NCBI RefSeq assembly: GCF_000301055.1
Contig: NZ_JH932300.1
Span: forward strand, 62,001 to 126,000
Direction: 5' to 3'
Origin: Falseniella ignava CCUG 37419
GTDB taxonomy: Bacteria > Bacillota > Bacilli > Lactobacillales > Aerococcaceae
Length of the DNA: 64,000 nt
Shown: positions 33,512-42,720 of the stretch, piece after piece
Layout: each line of letters starts with the position of its first letter
Numbering within the stretch: position 1 is the first letter of the stretch
The notes under the pieces: model-generated
Told to the model about the DNA's origin: nothing
What the model saw: only the letters and a program-made list of their open reading frames with translations
Databases searched by the model: none
Program-made: the position numbers and the translations under genes

Positions 33512-34963
33512 TTATAGTTGATTGATCAAGTTTCGGGCCAATTCACGCGCTTTTTGTTGGATCAATAAAATATTATTATTGGCATATTGAATCTTTGAAA
33601 TCCAATGTCCTAATAGATAAAGATTTGGTTGGCGACCACTTCTCGGCCGGATAACTTCACAATTAGGCCAACTGACATGGATTCCACCTCGGTAGTAAGG
33701 GGTAATGATTTCGCGATCATAAAGATTTTTGACGAAAGGATCATGGTGAGCGGCTCGAGTCACATCGAATTCAAATCCTGCAGTATTAATTAATAGATCT
33801 ACTGCAATTTGTTTATTTTCTTGCGTTGTAACGAGAAAGTTTTTATCATCTTGAATATCAATCGACTGAATATTTGAGACAAGATTAACTTGGCCTTGAT
33901 GGTATGCTTTAAAAAAGACATCAAAAGATTCAGCTGGAATTTGACTGAGATAGCGATTAAATTTCGGTGCGTAATCTTGTTCATAGCGGTCTCGGTCGCT
34001 TGGTGTCAGTGCTTGATAGAGATCAGGGAAAAATTGGTTTAAATAAACAATATAGGATTGTAATTTGTTGATTTCTGGTTCATCATGCTTAAGCGCAGCT
34101 TCAACAGATTTAAGAGACCCCATTGACTCGGATATTTTGAGTTGCTCGAGATCAATTTGATTTTCTTTTAAATCACTTTTTAGGGTTTTGATGAATTGAT
34201 TAAGCGGTAAGTGGCCCCATTTCTTAACTTGTGAATCAATCCAGTTATGATTAATGGCACTATAAATTTCGCCTAAATCTCTTGGTTTTTTTATCGAGTT
34301 AAAAGGAATGTCAATGTGGCTGAGTAATTGAACAGGTTCATCGAATTGGGTGTGATGAACGAGAAACTTTAAAGCGTCCATTGCCGAAAGCGACGTACCG
34401 ATAATTCCAACACGTTGAGTTGAGTGAATATGCTGGAGCTTTTCCTGAATTGGAAATGGATTTTGAATAAAGTTTGGCTGGCCAGCTAATTCATAATAAT
34501 CGGCATAGGGGGGGTGTCCGATACATAAGAACACAGCGTCATAGGCATCACTCCAGAGCTCATGATGAGACTGAAGATAATATTTGGTGCCATCGATTTT
34601 CAAGTCTTTAATGTCATGCTGAATTACGTGGACATGCGGGTGTTTAAAAGCACCCCCCAAGCGATCTATTAAATATTCACCATAAATCGACCGAGGTAAA
34701 AAAGTATGGGGATTAGCGTAACTTGGGTAATATTCGTCTAACCACTTGAGCGCATCTGAAGGATCATCGGGTTTAACAGATACGTCTTGGGCATGTAAGT
34801 TAAGAATTGCTTCGTCAGTATCAGGTTGATAGGCTTGTCCCACACATAGTAAGTCTCGGGGTTCATAGACGTCAATTTGTAGTTTGTTGATTGTTGGATG
34901 GTTGACGAATTCATTGACTAATGTCGCACCGCTTAATCCGGCGCCAACGATGGCCATTTTCAT
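33512..34963 (-). CDS. FAD/NAD(P)-binding protein (PF13454-like)
   Basis: A 483-residue flavoprotein-like enzyme. The N-terminal Rossmann motif MAIVGAGLSGATLV (residues 3-16), followed by an acidic YEPRD, binds FAD; VGIIGTSLSAMDALKFL (~165-182) looks like a second dinucleotide site, and VDLLINTAGFEF (~390) and LYLLGHWIS close the FAD domain. The match is to the FAD-NAD(P)-binding family that includes YdhS-like and monooxygenase-like proteins; the substrate is unknown. AAAGGAG lies ten bases before the ATG. It follows the Nudix gene after 24 bases in the same direction. Confidence 0.8.
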   Translation of the reverse strand: MKMAIVGAGLSGATLVNEFVNHPTINKLQIDVYEPRDLLCVGQAYQPDTDEAILNLHAQDVSVKPDDPSDALKWLDEYYPSYANPHTFLPRSIYGEYLIDRLGGAFKHPHVHVIQHDIKDLKIDGTKYYLQSHHELWSDAYDAVFLCIGHPPYADYYELAGQPNFIQNPFPIQEKLQHIHSTQRVGIIGTSLSAMDALKFLVHHTQFDEPVQLLSHIDIPFNSIKKPRDLGEIYSAINHNWIDSQVKKWGHLPLNQFIKTLKSDLKENQIDLEQLKISESMGSLKSVEAALKHDEPEINKLQSYIVYLNQFFPDLYQALTPSDRDRYEQDYAPKFNRYLSQIPAESFDVFFKAYHQGQVNLVSNIQSIDIQDDKNFLVTTQENKQIAVDLLINTAGFEFDVTRAAHHDPFVKNLYDREIITPYYRGGIHVSWPNCEVIRPRSGRQPNLYLLGHWISKIQYANNNILLIQQKARELARNLINQL

Positions 34964-34987
34964 GAGATTTAATCTCCTTTAATATAA

Positions 34988-35596
34988 TTAATTTTCGTAA
35001 ATAAATTGAATCAAACGATTAACAAACGTTGCGGTGATTCCCCACAGACGTTCATCGGGTAGCGAATAAAATAGGATCGGATAATCACTCAATGCATCAA
35101 AAGGATAACGCTGTCCTTCGGGGATAAGGTCGAATGGAAAGCGATCACGTTTGACGTCGTAAGTTCTTGTTAAAGCGTGTATTTCAGGGGGATGGGTTTT
35201 AAAGAATTCGATGGGTACGGTAAAGATTCGTTCCACTTCTGAATTTGCTGTAAAATTTTCGATATCAAAATCAGTTAATACACCGACAAAGCAGTGAATC
35301 CATCTTCCAAAATCGATAATCGAATCCAATTCCCCAAGAATTTGGATGGCTTCAGGTTCGATTAGCAGCTCTTCGCAAGTCTCGCGAATTGCGGCTTGCC
35401 CTGGAGTTTCATCGTTGTCAACGCGTCCGCCAGGGAATGAGGTCTCCCCAGGTTGGGAGATGGTTGCGCTGCGTATTTCAAAAAGAAGGTGCCATTCGTC
35501 CTGAATTTGGACGAGCGGCATTAAAATCGCATAGATGCGCTGGACGCCTAGGGGCTGAGGTTGATATGATTTTAATCGTTTCATCCATGAATCCAT
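34988..35596 (-). CDS. Nudix hydrolase, CoA pyrophosphatase-like
   Basis: A 202-residue Nudix enzyme. The Nudix box GGRVDNDETPGQAAIRETCEEL (~residues 65-87) has all its catalytic Glu residues. Directly before it, LLFEIRSATISQPGETSFPGG matches the extra signature of CoA diphosphatases (YeaB/NudL group), which split CoA into 4'-phosphopantetheine and 3',5'-ADP. The ATG at 35596 has GGAG nine bases upstream; an earlier in-frame start at 35623 overlaps that site. It forms a two-gene unit with the FAD protein. Confidence 0.9.
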   Translation of the reverse strand: MDSWMKRLKSYQPQPLGVQRIYAILMPLVQIQDEWHLLFEIRSATISQPGETSFPGGRVDNDETPGQAAIRETCEELLIEPEAIQILGELDSIIDFGRWIHCFVGVLTDFDIENFTANSEVERIFTVPIEFFKTHPPEIHALTRTYDVKRDRFPFDLIPEGQRYPFDALSDYPILFYSLPDERLWGITATFVNRLIQFIYEN

Positions 35597-35668
35597 TAAG
35601 AATATCTCCAATCTACTATTCAAATCACAAAATAATCGGTATACTTAGTGTATCAGAGGAGGGAGCAT

Positions 35669-36232
35669 ATGGGTAATATAAAACCAGATGTAATTCACAA
35701 ATTTTTAATGTTTTTGCGAAATCATCGCGGACCGTATGTTGCATTCGATCAAATTATTGAAGGGTTCATACAACAGTTTAGAGTGACAGATCAAGAGTTG
35801 GAAAGATTGTTTGAATATTTCGTTCATATGAAACCATGGGATGAAGTAGCCCAATTAATCGATGCGTCGCTAATCCGTGAAGAAAGACAAGGCAATACGG
35901 CGAAACAGGAAAAGGCAACGATTGTAGCTTTTCCAAAGAGTAAGACAAAAAACAAATCAAAAGCAAAGCCTAAAATAAAAGCAGTGTCCAAAAAAGCATC
36001 GGCAAATACTTCAGTGAAAACTCAAGCGAAAAATAATTCCTCTAAGACAGAGGTTGATTCGCCACTTAAAGGGGTCCGAGGACGAGCTCATTCTAAGCTA
36101 ACGGAAATGGGACTGACAACCGTTGAGTCCTACCGGAATGTGACCGTAGCGGAATTAGTGAGTCAGCCTGGAATTGCTGAGGGGACGATCAAGTGTCTTC
36201 GAACAAATGGCGTTGTCTTTAAAGGAGAATAA
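35669..36232 (+). CDS. Unknown protein with Lys-rich linker and C-terminal HhH-like domain
   Basis: I do not recognise this 187-residue protein. Residues 1-~75 look like a compact helical domain (PDVIHKFLMFLRNHRGPYVAFDQIIEGFIQQF...LERLFEYFVHMKPWDEVAQLI). Residues ~85-135 form a Lys/Ser/Ala-rich, probably disordered linker. The last ~50 residues (HSKLTEMGLTTVESYRNVTVAELVSQPGIAEGTIKCLRTNGVVF) resemble a helix-hairpin-helix like the RNA polymerase alpha C-terminal domain, with the PGIAEGT hairpin. A DNA- or RNA-binding role is plausible. GAGGAGGG precedes the ATG; pgeF starts one base after the stop, so they are cotranscribed. Confidence 0.7.
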   Translation: MGNIKPDVIHKFLMFLRNHRGPYVAFDQIIEGFIQQFRVTDQELERLFEYFVHMKPWDEVAQLIDASLIREERQGNTAKQEKATIVAFPKSKTKNKSKAKPKIKAVSKKASANTSVKTQAKNNSSKTEVDSPLKGVRGRAHSKLTEMGLTTVESYRNVTVAELVSQPGIAEGTIKCLRTNGVVFKGE

Positions 36233-36233
36233 A

Positions 36234-36968
36234 GTGAAGTCGAAGTTATTAACAGCCAATGGCATTAGTCATTATTTGGCAGGTCGAGGCGAAGCGAACT
36301 TTAAGGCTGAGACGGCAGGGGACCAGCTTATCCCATCTTATCAATGGATTGAAAAGCAACTTGAATCAACCCCGCAGGCGCTTTATACCGCACGGCAAGT
36401 TCACGGAAATCGGGTCATCTATTGCGATGGCAATAATGGGGAGCAAATGCCTTGGGGAAGATTGGCAGGAGATGCCGATGGATTGATCACGGACCGACCT
36501 GGCATTGCCTTACTGGTAAAATTTGCCGACTGTACACCGGTAGTTTTATATGATACGCAGCGTAAAGTACTATCCATCGTGCATTCAGGTTGGCGAGGAA
36601 CGGTACAACGAATAGCCCAGCAAGCATATGACCAGATGGTGAATGAATTTGGATGTCAGTTGAAAGATATGATTGCCTATATTGGACCTTCAATTGATCA
36701 AGCGAATTACCAAGTTGGTCGTGAAGTCTATGAAGCATTTGATGTTTTTTCAGAACGTGACACTTTTATCGTTCCGGATGATGAAGGGCGTTATCGGCTC
36801 AGTATGATCAATGCGAATCGATCGATTTTGACGGAGTTAGGTTTCTCACAAGAGCAAATTGAAGTTGCGAGCCAATCAACCTATACAACATCGACGCTTC
36901 ATTCTTGCCGAAGAGATTCACCACAATTTGGCTTGAATGCCTTGGCGGTTATGATGCCGATAGAATAA
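36234..36968 (+). CDS. pgeF: Peptidoglycan editing factor / multicopper-oxidase-like (YlmD)
   Basis: A 244-residue member of the DUF152/YfiH/PgeF family. Conserved zinc-site and core motifs are ARQVHGNRVI (~residue 50), GDADGLITDRPG (~80), VKFADCTPVVLYD (~97), IVHSGWRGT (~120) and YIGPSI (~150). In E. coli PgeF removes L-Ser-containing mistakes from peptidoglycan precursors; related proteins cleave purine nucleosides (FAMIN-type). The GTG at 36234 follows AAAGGAG by six bases and comes one base after the upstream stop, indicating coupling with the HhH protein. Peptidoglycan genes are frequent in this window. Confidence 0.9.
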   Translation: MKSKLLTANGISHYLAGRGEANFKAETAGDQLIPSYQWIEKQLESTPQALYTARQVHGNRVIYCDGNNGEQMPWGRLAGDADGLITDRPGIALLVKFADCTPVVLYDTQRKVLSIVHSGWRGTVQRIAQQAYDQMVNEFGCQLKDMIAYIGPSIDQANYQVGREVYEAFDVFSERDTFIVPDDEGRYRLSMINANRSILTELGFSQEQIEVASQSTYTTSTLHSCRRDSPQFGLNALAVMMPIE

Positions 36969-36998
36969 AAAAGTTTCATAGCGCAAGTATATTGAATT

Positions 36999-37008
36999 AT
37001 GCTATAAT
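36999..37008 (+). promoter_or_regulatory. Extended -10 promoter of efp
   Basis: TGCTATAAT ends at 37008, with no good -35. AAAAAGGAGATG follows before the efp ATG at 37043. Confidence 0.55.
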
Positions 37009-37042
37009 GTGAACGGATTTGATTCAAAAAGGAGATGAGAAG

Positions 37043-37600
37043 ATGATTTCTGCAGTAGATTTAAAAGCGGGAATGACCATTATTGTTGATGGGAAATTAA
37101 TTAAAGTATTGGAAGCGAGTCACCACAAACCAGGTAAAGGAAATACCGTAATGCGTATGAAATTACGTGATGTTAGAGCGGGATCAACGGTTGAGACGAC
37201 TTTCCGCCCAGATGAAAAATTTGAGCGTGCTTATTTAGAAGATAAAGATGTTCAATATCTATATAACGCAGACAATAATGCGGTCTTTATGGATATGGAA
37301 ACATTTGAACAATATGAAATTCCAATGAATACGATCGAAGATGAGTTAAAATACTTATTGGAAAATGAACAAACTAGCATCCAATTTTACGGCTCAGAAG
37401 TGATTGGGGTATCTTTACCACAAACAGTAGTTCTAACGGTAACTGAAACACAACCGTCAATTAAAGGTGCGACGGTAACAGGATCAGGAAAACCTGCGAC
37501 AATGGAAACGGGATTAGTGGTTAACGTTCCAGACTTTATTGAAGTTGGCGAAAAACTAATTATTAATACAACTGACGGAACGTACCAAAAACGTGCATAA
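37043..37600 (+). CDS. efp: Elongation factor P
   Basis: A 185-residue translation factor that enters the ribosomal E site and rescues stalls at consecutive prolines. N-terminal KOW-like domain with [18 protein letters not shown]; the modified lysine corresponds to K32 in HHKPGKGNT, followed by the OB domains (EFP, EFP_C) to the end GTYQKRA. In Bacillus this lysine gets 5-aminopentanol; which modification is used here is unknown. The ATG at 37043 with AAAAAGGAGAT upstream is preferred over an earlier in-frame start at 37019. Confidence 0.96.
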   Translation: MISAVDLKAGMTIIVDGKLIKVLEASHHKPGKGNTVMRMKLRDVRAGSTVETTFRPDEKFERAYLEDKDVQYLYNADNNAVFMDMETFEQYEIPMNTIEDELKYLLENEQTSIQFYGSEVIGVSLPQTVVLTVTETQPSIKGATVTGSGKPATMETGLVVNVPDFIEVGEKLIINTTDGTYQKRA

Positions 37601-37608
37601 TTGTTAAT

Positions 37609-37652
37609 AAAGACTGCCATTATGGAGGGACACCTCATAATGGCAGTCTTTT
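37609..37652. terminator. Bidirectional terminator between efp and the transaldolase gene
   Basis: AAAGACTGCCATTATG and CATAATGGCAGTCTTT form a 16-bp stem with a small GAGG/CCTC inner stem; T residues follow on the plus side, and the plus-strand A-run serves the minus strand. Confidence 0.9.
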
Positions 37653-37669
37653 GTGTTAAAGATTATTAT

Positions 37670-38323
37670 TTATTTTTGTTCGGATTGGTATTTTTCCCAG
37701 TCTGCTAAAAATGAATCAATCCCGCGATCGGTTAATGGGTGAGACCATAATTTAGGGAAAATGGATCCAGGTACTGTCGCAATATCAGCACCTGCTAAAG
37801 CAGAACCTTCTAAGTGTGGTAAGTGGCGGATACTTGCTGCAATAATTTCGGTTGAGAAGCCATAAATATCCATCACTTCTTTTAAATCTGCAACGAGTTG
37901 GAGACCGTCTGCACCAATATCATCAAGGCGACCTAAAAATGGACTAATATAAGTAGCACCAGCTTTTGCTGCCATCAGTCCTTGGGCGACGGTGAAGATT
38001 AAGGTTACATTGGTCTTAATACCTTCTTGTGAAAGTGTATGGACGGCTTTTAGACCTGCTTCGGTCATCGGAATTTTAACGACAACATTATCAGCCCAAG
38101 CCGCGACTTCGCGAGCTTCACTAACCATCTCTTCGTAAGTTAACCCGACAACTTCTGCGCTGACAGGACCTTTAACTTCACGACAGATGTCAACGATCAC
38201 TTCTTTGAATGGTAAGTTCTCCTTAGCAATCAACGTAGGGTTAGTGGTTACTCCATCGACTAAGCCGAGTGCGTTGATGCGTTTGATTTCTTCGATATTT
38301 GCTGTGTCTAAGAAAAATTTCAT
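37670..38323 (-). CDS. Transaldolase-like / fructose-6-phosphate aldolase family protein
   Basis: A 217-residue TIM-barrel enzyme of the short transaldolase subfamily (TalC/FSA/MipB). [29 protein letters not shown] and the Schiff-base lysine in [16 protein letters not shown]-type [13 protein letters not shown] (~residue 85) are intact, as is [10 protein letters not shown]. The ATG at 38323 has AAAGGAG seven bases upstream; a longer frame from 38374 lacks a site. Sequence cannot easily separate true transaldolase (pentose phosphate pathway) from fructose-6-phosphate aldolase; transaldolase is the usual activity in Firmicutes. Confidence 0.9.
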   Translation of the reverse strand: MKFFLDTANIEEIKRINALGLVDGVTTNPTLIAKENLPFKEVIVDICREVKGPVSAEVVGLTYEEMVSEAREVAAWADNVVVKIPMTEAGLKAVHTLSQEGIKTNVTLIFTVAQGLMAAKAGATYISPFLGRLDDIGADGLQLVADLKEVMDIYGFSTEIIAASIRHLPHLEGSALAGADIATVPGSIFPKLWSHPLTDRGIDSFLADWEKYQSEQK

Positions 38324-38422
38324 CCCAATACTCCTTTGCTTTTTAATGATTTTATTATAACATAATTGTTTCAAGTAATCGCTTTAATCGTCTGTCGATT
38401 GAGAAATTAAAGTAAGATGACT

Positions 38423-38450
38423 TTTACAAATAGAGTCGCTATGATATGAT
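38423..38450 (+). promoter_or_regulatory. Promoter of yrrN-trhP
   Basis: TTTACA (38423-38428), 16 bases and TATGAT (38445-38450), upstream of AGAGGA and the yrrN ATG. Confidence 0.55.
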
Positions 38451-38515
38451 ATGACAAGCGAATTAGTGTGTACTGAATGAAGTGTGTACAGTGCATGATG
38501 AAAGAGGAAATAAAT

Positions 38516-39436
38516 ATGATAAAAGTTCTAGCAACAGCAGAATCCTTAGAGCAAGGACGCGAATTGGTCGACCTTGGCGTTGATCAATTACTGATTGGAG
38601 AAGCTGTTTTCGGTTTGCGCATTCCAGGACATTTTTCGGAAGAAGCGATGGCGGAGATGATTGACTATGCGCATCAACATAATGTCGAAGTAATTGTGGC
38701 AGCCAATGCCATCTTGCATAATGATAAGATAGAGCAGGCACGTCCTTTTTTAAGACGGATTAAAGCGTTAGGCGCGGATAAATTATTAGTTGGTGATACC
38801 GGTCTGATTCAAATCTTAAAAGAGCCGGATTGTTCGATGCCTTATATTTATGATGCGGCAACCTTAGTTGCTAGTGCGGGGCAAGTGAATTTTTGGAGTC
38901 GATATGGTGCGGTAGCTTCGTTTGTAGCTAGAGAAGTTCCTTATTATGAATTAGTTGAGATGGCAAAAGAAGCGGTAATTCCATTGTACTATCAAGTATA
39001 TGGAGCTACGTGTATTCATCATAGCCGTCGTCAATTATTGGAGAATTATTTTAACTATATTCAAGCGGAACCCAGTCGATTTGAAGATCGACACTTAGCG
39101 TTATCGACCCCAAATAATCCGGACTCGCATTATGCAATCTTTGAAGATTCGCATGGTACCCATATTTTTGCAGATAATGACTTAGATCTACTACCTTACT
39201 TAAATGATTTGGTAGAATGTGGCGTGAATCACTGGTTTTTAGATGGTATTTTATGCCCTAAGGAAAATTATAATCGCATTATCAGTGTATATTTAGAGGC
39301 GAAACGACGGATTGAAAGTAATCAGTGGAATGAAGAAGCGATGCAAGCTCTAGATGAACAATTGCATCAATTTCAACCGGCTTATCGAGATTTAGATACT
39401 GGATTCTTCTTACATGAACCAGGAACTGTTAAATAA
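38516..39436 (+). CDS. yrrN: U32 peptidase-like protein (YrrN-type)
   Basis: A 306-residue member of the U32 family. It begins IKVLATAESLEQGRELVDLGVDQLLIGEAVFGLRIPG, the truncated form of the barrel start seen in YrrN, and carries YYQVYGATCIHHSRRQLLENYF near residue 170. In Bacillus YrrN and YrrO (TrhP1/TrhP2) jointly hydroxylate uridine 34 of tRNAs using prephenate-dependent chemistry. The ATG at 38516 with AGAGGA seven bases upstream is preferred to an earlier in-frame start. trhP follows after 13 bases. Confidence 0.88.
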   Translation: MIKVLATAESLEQGRELVDLGVDQLLIGEAVFGLRIPGHFSEEAMAEMIDYAHQHNVEVIVAANAILHNDKIEQARPFLRRIKALGADKLLVGDTGLIQILKEPDCSMPYIYDAATLVASAGQVNFWSRYGAVASFVAREVPYYELVEMAKEAVIPLYYQVYGATCIHHSRRQLLENYFNYIQAEPSRFEDRHLALSTPNNPDSHYAIFEDSHGTHIFADNDLDLLPYLNDLVECGVNHWFLDGILCPKENYNRIISVYLEAKRRIESNQWNEEAMQALDEQLHQFQPAYRDLDTGFFLHEPGTVK

Positions 39437-39449
39437 TAAGGAGTAAATG

Positions 39450-40727
39450 ATGACAGAAATATTAAAACAACCAAGACCTGCGATGGAGAATGGGTTAAAA
39501 CGTCCAGAATTATTAGCGCCTGCAGGTAGCTTAGAAAAATTAAAAATCGCGATTCATTATGGAGCCGATGCGGTCTATATTGGTGCTCCTGCGTATGGCT
39601 TAAGAAGCCGTGCACGTAACTTTGACTACGATCAGATGCGTGAAGGAGTAGAATTCGCACACGCCCGAGGTGCTAAAGTCTATTGTGCGACTAATATGGT
39701 CACCCATATGGGGGACGAAAAAGGAGCGGGAGAATTTTTCCGGACAATTCGAGATATTGGGATTGATGCGGTTATTATATCAGACCCTGCCTTAATGCAC
39801 ATTTGCGCAACAGAAGCACCTGGTTTAGAGATGCACCTATCTACACAACAATCTGCGGTAAACTATGAAACGTTGAACTTCTGGCAAGATGCAGGATTAA
39901 CTCGCTGTGTATTAGGTCGTGAAGTTTCAATGCAAGAAATTGAAGAAATTCGAGCTAATACCGATGTAGAAATCGAAGTCTTTATTCATGGTGCGATGTG
40001 TATTTCTTATTCGGGTCGTTGTACTTTATCAAACCATATGGCACATCGTGATGCGAACCGTGGTGGCTGTTGTCAATCTTGCCGCTGGAAATACGGGTTA
40101 TCAGATATGATTACGTTAGATGAACGCTTAACCGTTGAGAGTGAGCATGAAGAGTTAGAGTCAGCCTTTGCAATGAGTGCGGTTGACCTATCGATGATTG
40201 AGCACATTCCGGATATTGTAAATTCGGGGGTAGACTCATTAAAAATTGAAGGTCGCATGAAGTCGATTCACTATGTCTCTACGGTTTGCAACGTTTATCG
40301 TAAAGCAATCGATTCTTACTTAGAAGACCCAGAGAATTACGAGCTCAAGCAAGAGTGGGTGGATGAATTATGGAAGACCGCTCACCGTGAGTTAGCGACA
40401 GGTTTCTTCTATGGTCAACCGACAGAGAAGGAGCAAATTTTTGGACAACCCCGTGAAATACGTCAATATCGCTTTGTGGCAGAAGTTCTAGATTATGATG
40501 AAACCACACAAATTGCGACCGTCCAACAACGTTATAAGTTTGAAAAAGGGGACGAAGTTGAATTTTACGGACCTGGCTTACGTCATCAATATGATGTGAT
40601 TGATGAGATATGGGATGAGGAGGGTGTACTCGTTACGGAGGCACCAAACCCAATGGACATCTTTAAAATTCGGGTAAAACACCCACTTAAACCACATGAT
40701 ATGATTCGAAAAGCAGATTTAGATTAG
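39450..40727 (+). CDS. trhP: U32 family tRNA U34 hydroxylation protein TrhP (YrrO)
   Basis: A 425-residue U32 protein. LLAPAGSLEKLKIAIHYGADAVYIGAPAYGLRSRARNF starts the barrel; EVFIHGAMCISYSGRCTLSNHMAHRDANRGGCCQSCRWKY (~residues 170-210) is the U32 signature with its cysteine cluster, and SLKIEGRMKSIHYV follows. The C-terminal ~80 residues form the U32_C beta-barrel. TrhP makes 5-hydroxyuridine at the wobble position of tRNAs, later methylated by TrmR, whose gene lies at 53190 in this window. The ATG at 39450 (six bases after AAGGAG) is preferred to the one at 39447. Confidence 0.92.
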   Translation: MTEILKQPRPAMENGLKRPELLAPAGSLEKLKIAIHYGADAVYIGAPAYGLRSRARNFDYDQMREGVEFAHARGAKVYCATNMVTHMGDEKGAGEFFRTIRDIGIDAVIISDPALMHICATEAPGLEMHLSTQQSAVNYETLNFWQDAGLTRCVLGREVSMQEIEEIRANTDVEIEVFIHGAMCISYSGRCTLSNHMAHRDANRGGCCQSCRWKYGLSDMITLDERLTVESEHEELESAFAMSAVDLSMIEHIPDIVNSGVDSLKIEGRMKSIHYVSTVCNVYRKAIDSYLEDPENYELKQEWVDELWKTAHRELATGFFYGQPTEKEQIFGQPREIRQYRFVAEVLDYDETTQIATVQQRYKFEKGDEVEFYGPGLRHQYDVIDEIWDEEGVLVTEAPNPMDIFKIRVKHPLKPHDMIRKADLD

Positions 40728-40734
40728 AGTAGAG

Positions 40735-40763
40735 AAAAGACAGCCATAGCGCTGTCTTTTTTG
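40735..40763. terminator. Bidirectional terminator after trhP
   Basis: AAAAGACAGC pairs with GCTGTCTTTT across CATAGC, between convergent trhP and the chorismate mutase gene. Confidence 0.85.
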
Positions 40764-40781
40764 TGTAGAGATTCTATAAAC

Positions 40782-41051
40782 TTAATTTTGATCGATCCAC
40801 TGTTGTTGGTGTTGGCGCGAAATGCGCATAAGCTCTGTATAAAAATCAGCCAGTGCATGTTCAAATTCTGAATTGGCAAGGTATCCTTGCACTTTCGTAA
40901 TAACTTGTTTTTCGCGTTGAGCATCTAAGATCGGTAAATGATGTTTTGATTTTATTTGAGCAACTTCTTGAACGACATGCATGCGCGCTTCAAAAAGTCG
41001 GACGAGTTCACGGTCGATTTGATCAATTTGCTGACGTTGTTGTTCTAACAT
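40782..41051 (-). CDS. Chorismate mutase, AroQ class
   Basis: An 89-residue all-helical AroQ domain: LEQQRQQIDQIDRELVRLFEARMHVVQEVAQIKSKHHLPILDAQREKQVI, with the catalytic Arg and Lys positions in the first long helix and the DAQREKQV signature. It converts chorismate to prephenate for Phe/Tyr synthesis; prephenate is also a cofactor for TrhP-type tRNA hydroxylation, whose genes lie next door. The second ATG (41051) is used, since AAAGG abuts the first. It follows the DASS transporter gene by 20 bases on the same strand. Confidence 0.9.
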   Translation of the reverse strand: MLEQQRQQIDQIDRELVRLFEARMHVVQEVAQIKSKHHLPILDAQREKQVITKVQGYLANSEFEHALADFYTELMRISRQHQQQWIDQN

Positions 41052-41071
41052 TTGAATCATCCTTTCTATTT

Positions 41072-42544
41072 CTATGGAAGAGAAATCAGATAATGGCCTA
41101 ATGGATAGCCTATAAATGTAGCGGTTAAAATGCTAATGACGAGAATCCATCCTCCATATTTAAGACAGTCGCGGGAGGAGGTCCAATTGGAACCGATGGA
41201 TATGGCGACATATGGCATGGCTGGCGGGGTCATTAATGCGATGGAGGCAATAAAGCCAATTAAGCAAGCGACCACACCGACGTTAAAGTTCTGTGTCATT
41301 TGAGTAGCAGCAACCGTTGTTAAAATGGTTGTAACCATTGTTGTGGTGACCAAGTTGGAAGCAAAGTTGGTTTGTATTCCAGCCCAAGTGATAAATAATA
41401 AGCACATCATAAGGGGTGTTAAACCAATCAAAAGGGTCCCGAGATAAGACTCGATTAATTGGGTCACGCCAAATTCTGGATTCGTTAGTACGCTCCCTAA
41501 ACTTAATGTAGCTGCAACTATTAGTAGACTTGGCCAGTAGACACCACGCTGAATGGCTTCAGGCAAATGGATTAAAGGTTTGCCTTGAAGATGGATGCCG
41601 GCAAGTAGTAAGCAGCAGAGCATTGGGGGAAAGGCAATGCCCGCGGTTTTGAAAAAGAGTGTCACATTCGGCCAGAGCCCCCCCAGCAGTTCCGGAACAA
41701 TCCACATTAGAACCATTGCGATAAAAACTGCAATCGTCCACCGCTCCTGAGTGTCTACCGGAGGCAAATCTTTCAGAGAATGGACAGTTTTAATTTGAAT
41801 GTCTGACAAATCAAAATGCCATAAATATTTGAGTGAAAAGAGTAGTAAAAGATAAATTACCAACCCCGCTGGGACTGCAAAAGACATATATTGCGCATTA
41901 CTGATAGTAACATCAGAAGCACTCGAATAGATTCCCATTGCAGTAATCGCAAACACATGATTAATGGGTGTCATCGCTGTCCCAATCGCAATCGTTGAAA
42001 ATAGGGCAATTAACAGTTGAGATGCTCGTCGATCTCCCTTTTTTAAGTCAAATTGATGCATGATTTCTTCGTAAAGTGGAAAGACAATCATAAATAAAAT
42101 GGTTGGAGAAATAAAGGATGCCAATAGCAAAACAACAGACAAAAACGCGAAGATAAATCGCTCTGCAGATACTTGTGCAAAACGGCTATTCATCGCCCAG
42201 GCAATCACTCGTTTTAGGGCATAAGTTTGTTCGAGGGCATAGGTCACAATAAACGTAAAGAATAAGAAAACAAAGGTCGTATTGCCAAAGGATAATGTAA
42301 AGACTTCGCTATATGTCAGTCCTGGCAGCAAACCTAGACCGATAAGTGTAATTAAGCTCGGCCAGTCAATGGCTACCTTGAGCCATAAAATAAGACTTGC
42401 TAAAAATAATGCGAGCAATTGACTCGTTACAGGGGCAATATTTCCAATATACCAACCTTGCCATCCAATCAGGACTCCGATGGATAGCATCATCAAACTA
42501 AGAAATATATAAGGGTTAAATTGACGTGATTTTGTAGGGGGCAT
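41072..42544 (-). CDS. DASS/SLC13-family anion transporter
   Basis: A 490-residue membrane protein with about twelve hydrophobic segments and two inverted repeats. The family signatures are the SNT-type TLSFGNTTFVFLFFTF (first hairpin) and ASNLVTTTMVTTILTTV...LMTPPAMPYVAISIGSNW (second). DASS proteins import di- and tricarboxylates or sulfate with Na+, or exchange them. The substrate here cannot be read from sequence. A -10 TATAAT with ATGACT 16 bases away lies upstream on the minus strand. It is followed by the chorismate mutase gene. Confidence 0.88.
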   Translation of the reverse strand: MPPTKSRQFNPYIFLSLMMLSIGVLIGWQGWYIGNIAPVTSQLLALFLASLILWLKVAIDWPSLITLIGLGLLPGLTYSEVFTLSFGNTTFVFLFFTFIVTYALEQTYALKRVIAWAMNSRFAQVSAERFIFAFLSVVLLLASFISPTILFMIVFPLYEEIMHQFDLKKGDRRASQLLIALFSTIAIGTAMTPINHVFAITAMGIYSSASDVTISNAQYMSFAVPAGLVIYLLLLFSLKYLWHFDLSDIQIKTVHSLKDLPPVDTQERWTIAVFIAMVLMWIVPELLGGLWPNVTLFFKTAGIAFPPMLCCLLLAGIHLQGKPLIHLPEAIQRGVYWPSLLIVAATLSLGSVLTNPEFGVTQLIESYLGTLLIGLTPLMMCLLFITWAGIQTNFASNLVTTTMVTTILTTVAATQMTQNFNVGVVACLIGFIASIALMTPPAMPYVAISIGSNWTSSRDCLKYGGWILVISILTATFIGYPLGHYLISLP

Positions 42545-42720
42545 AAGTGATCTCCTATCTTAATGTTCTTAACGCATATCTTATGTCATTAATTCAAACG
42601 TATTATATCATATACAATGATAAAGTCATTGCACCAATTCGAGGATATTACGTGTGCGCAGACGTTGAATATGTTATACTTTAGTAAGAATTAATTATCA
42701 TAATCAAGGGAGTTGTTAAT

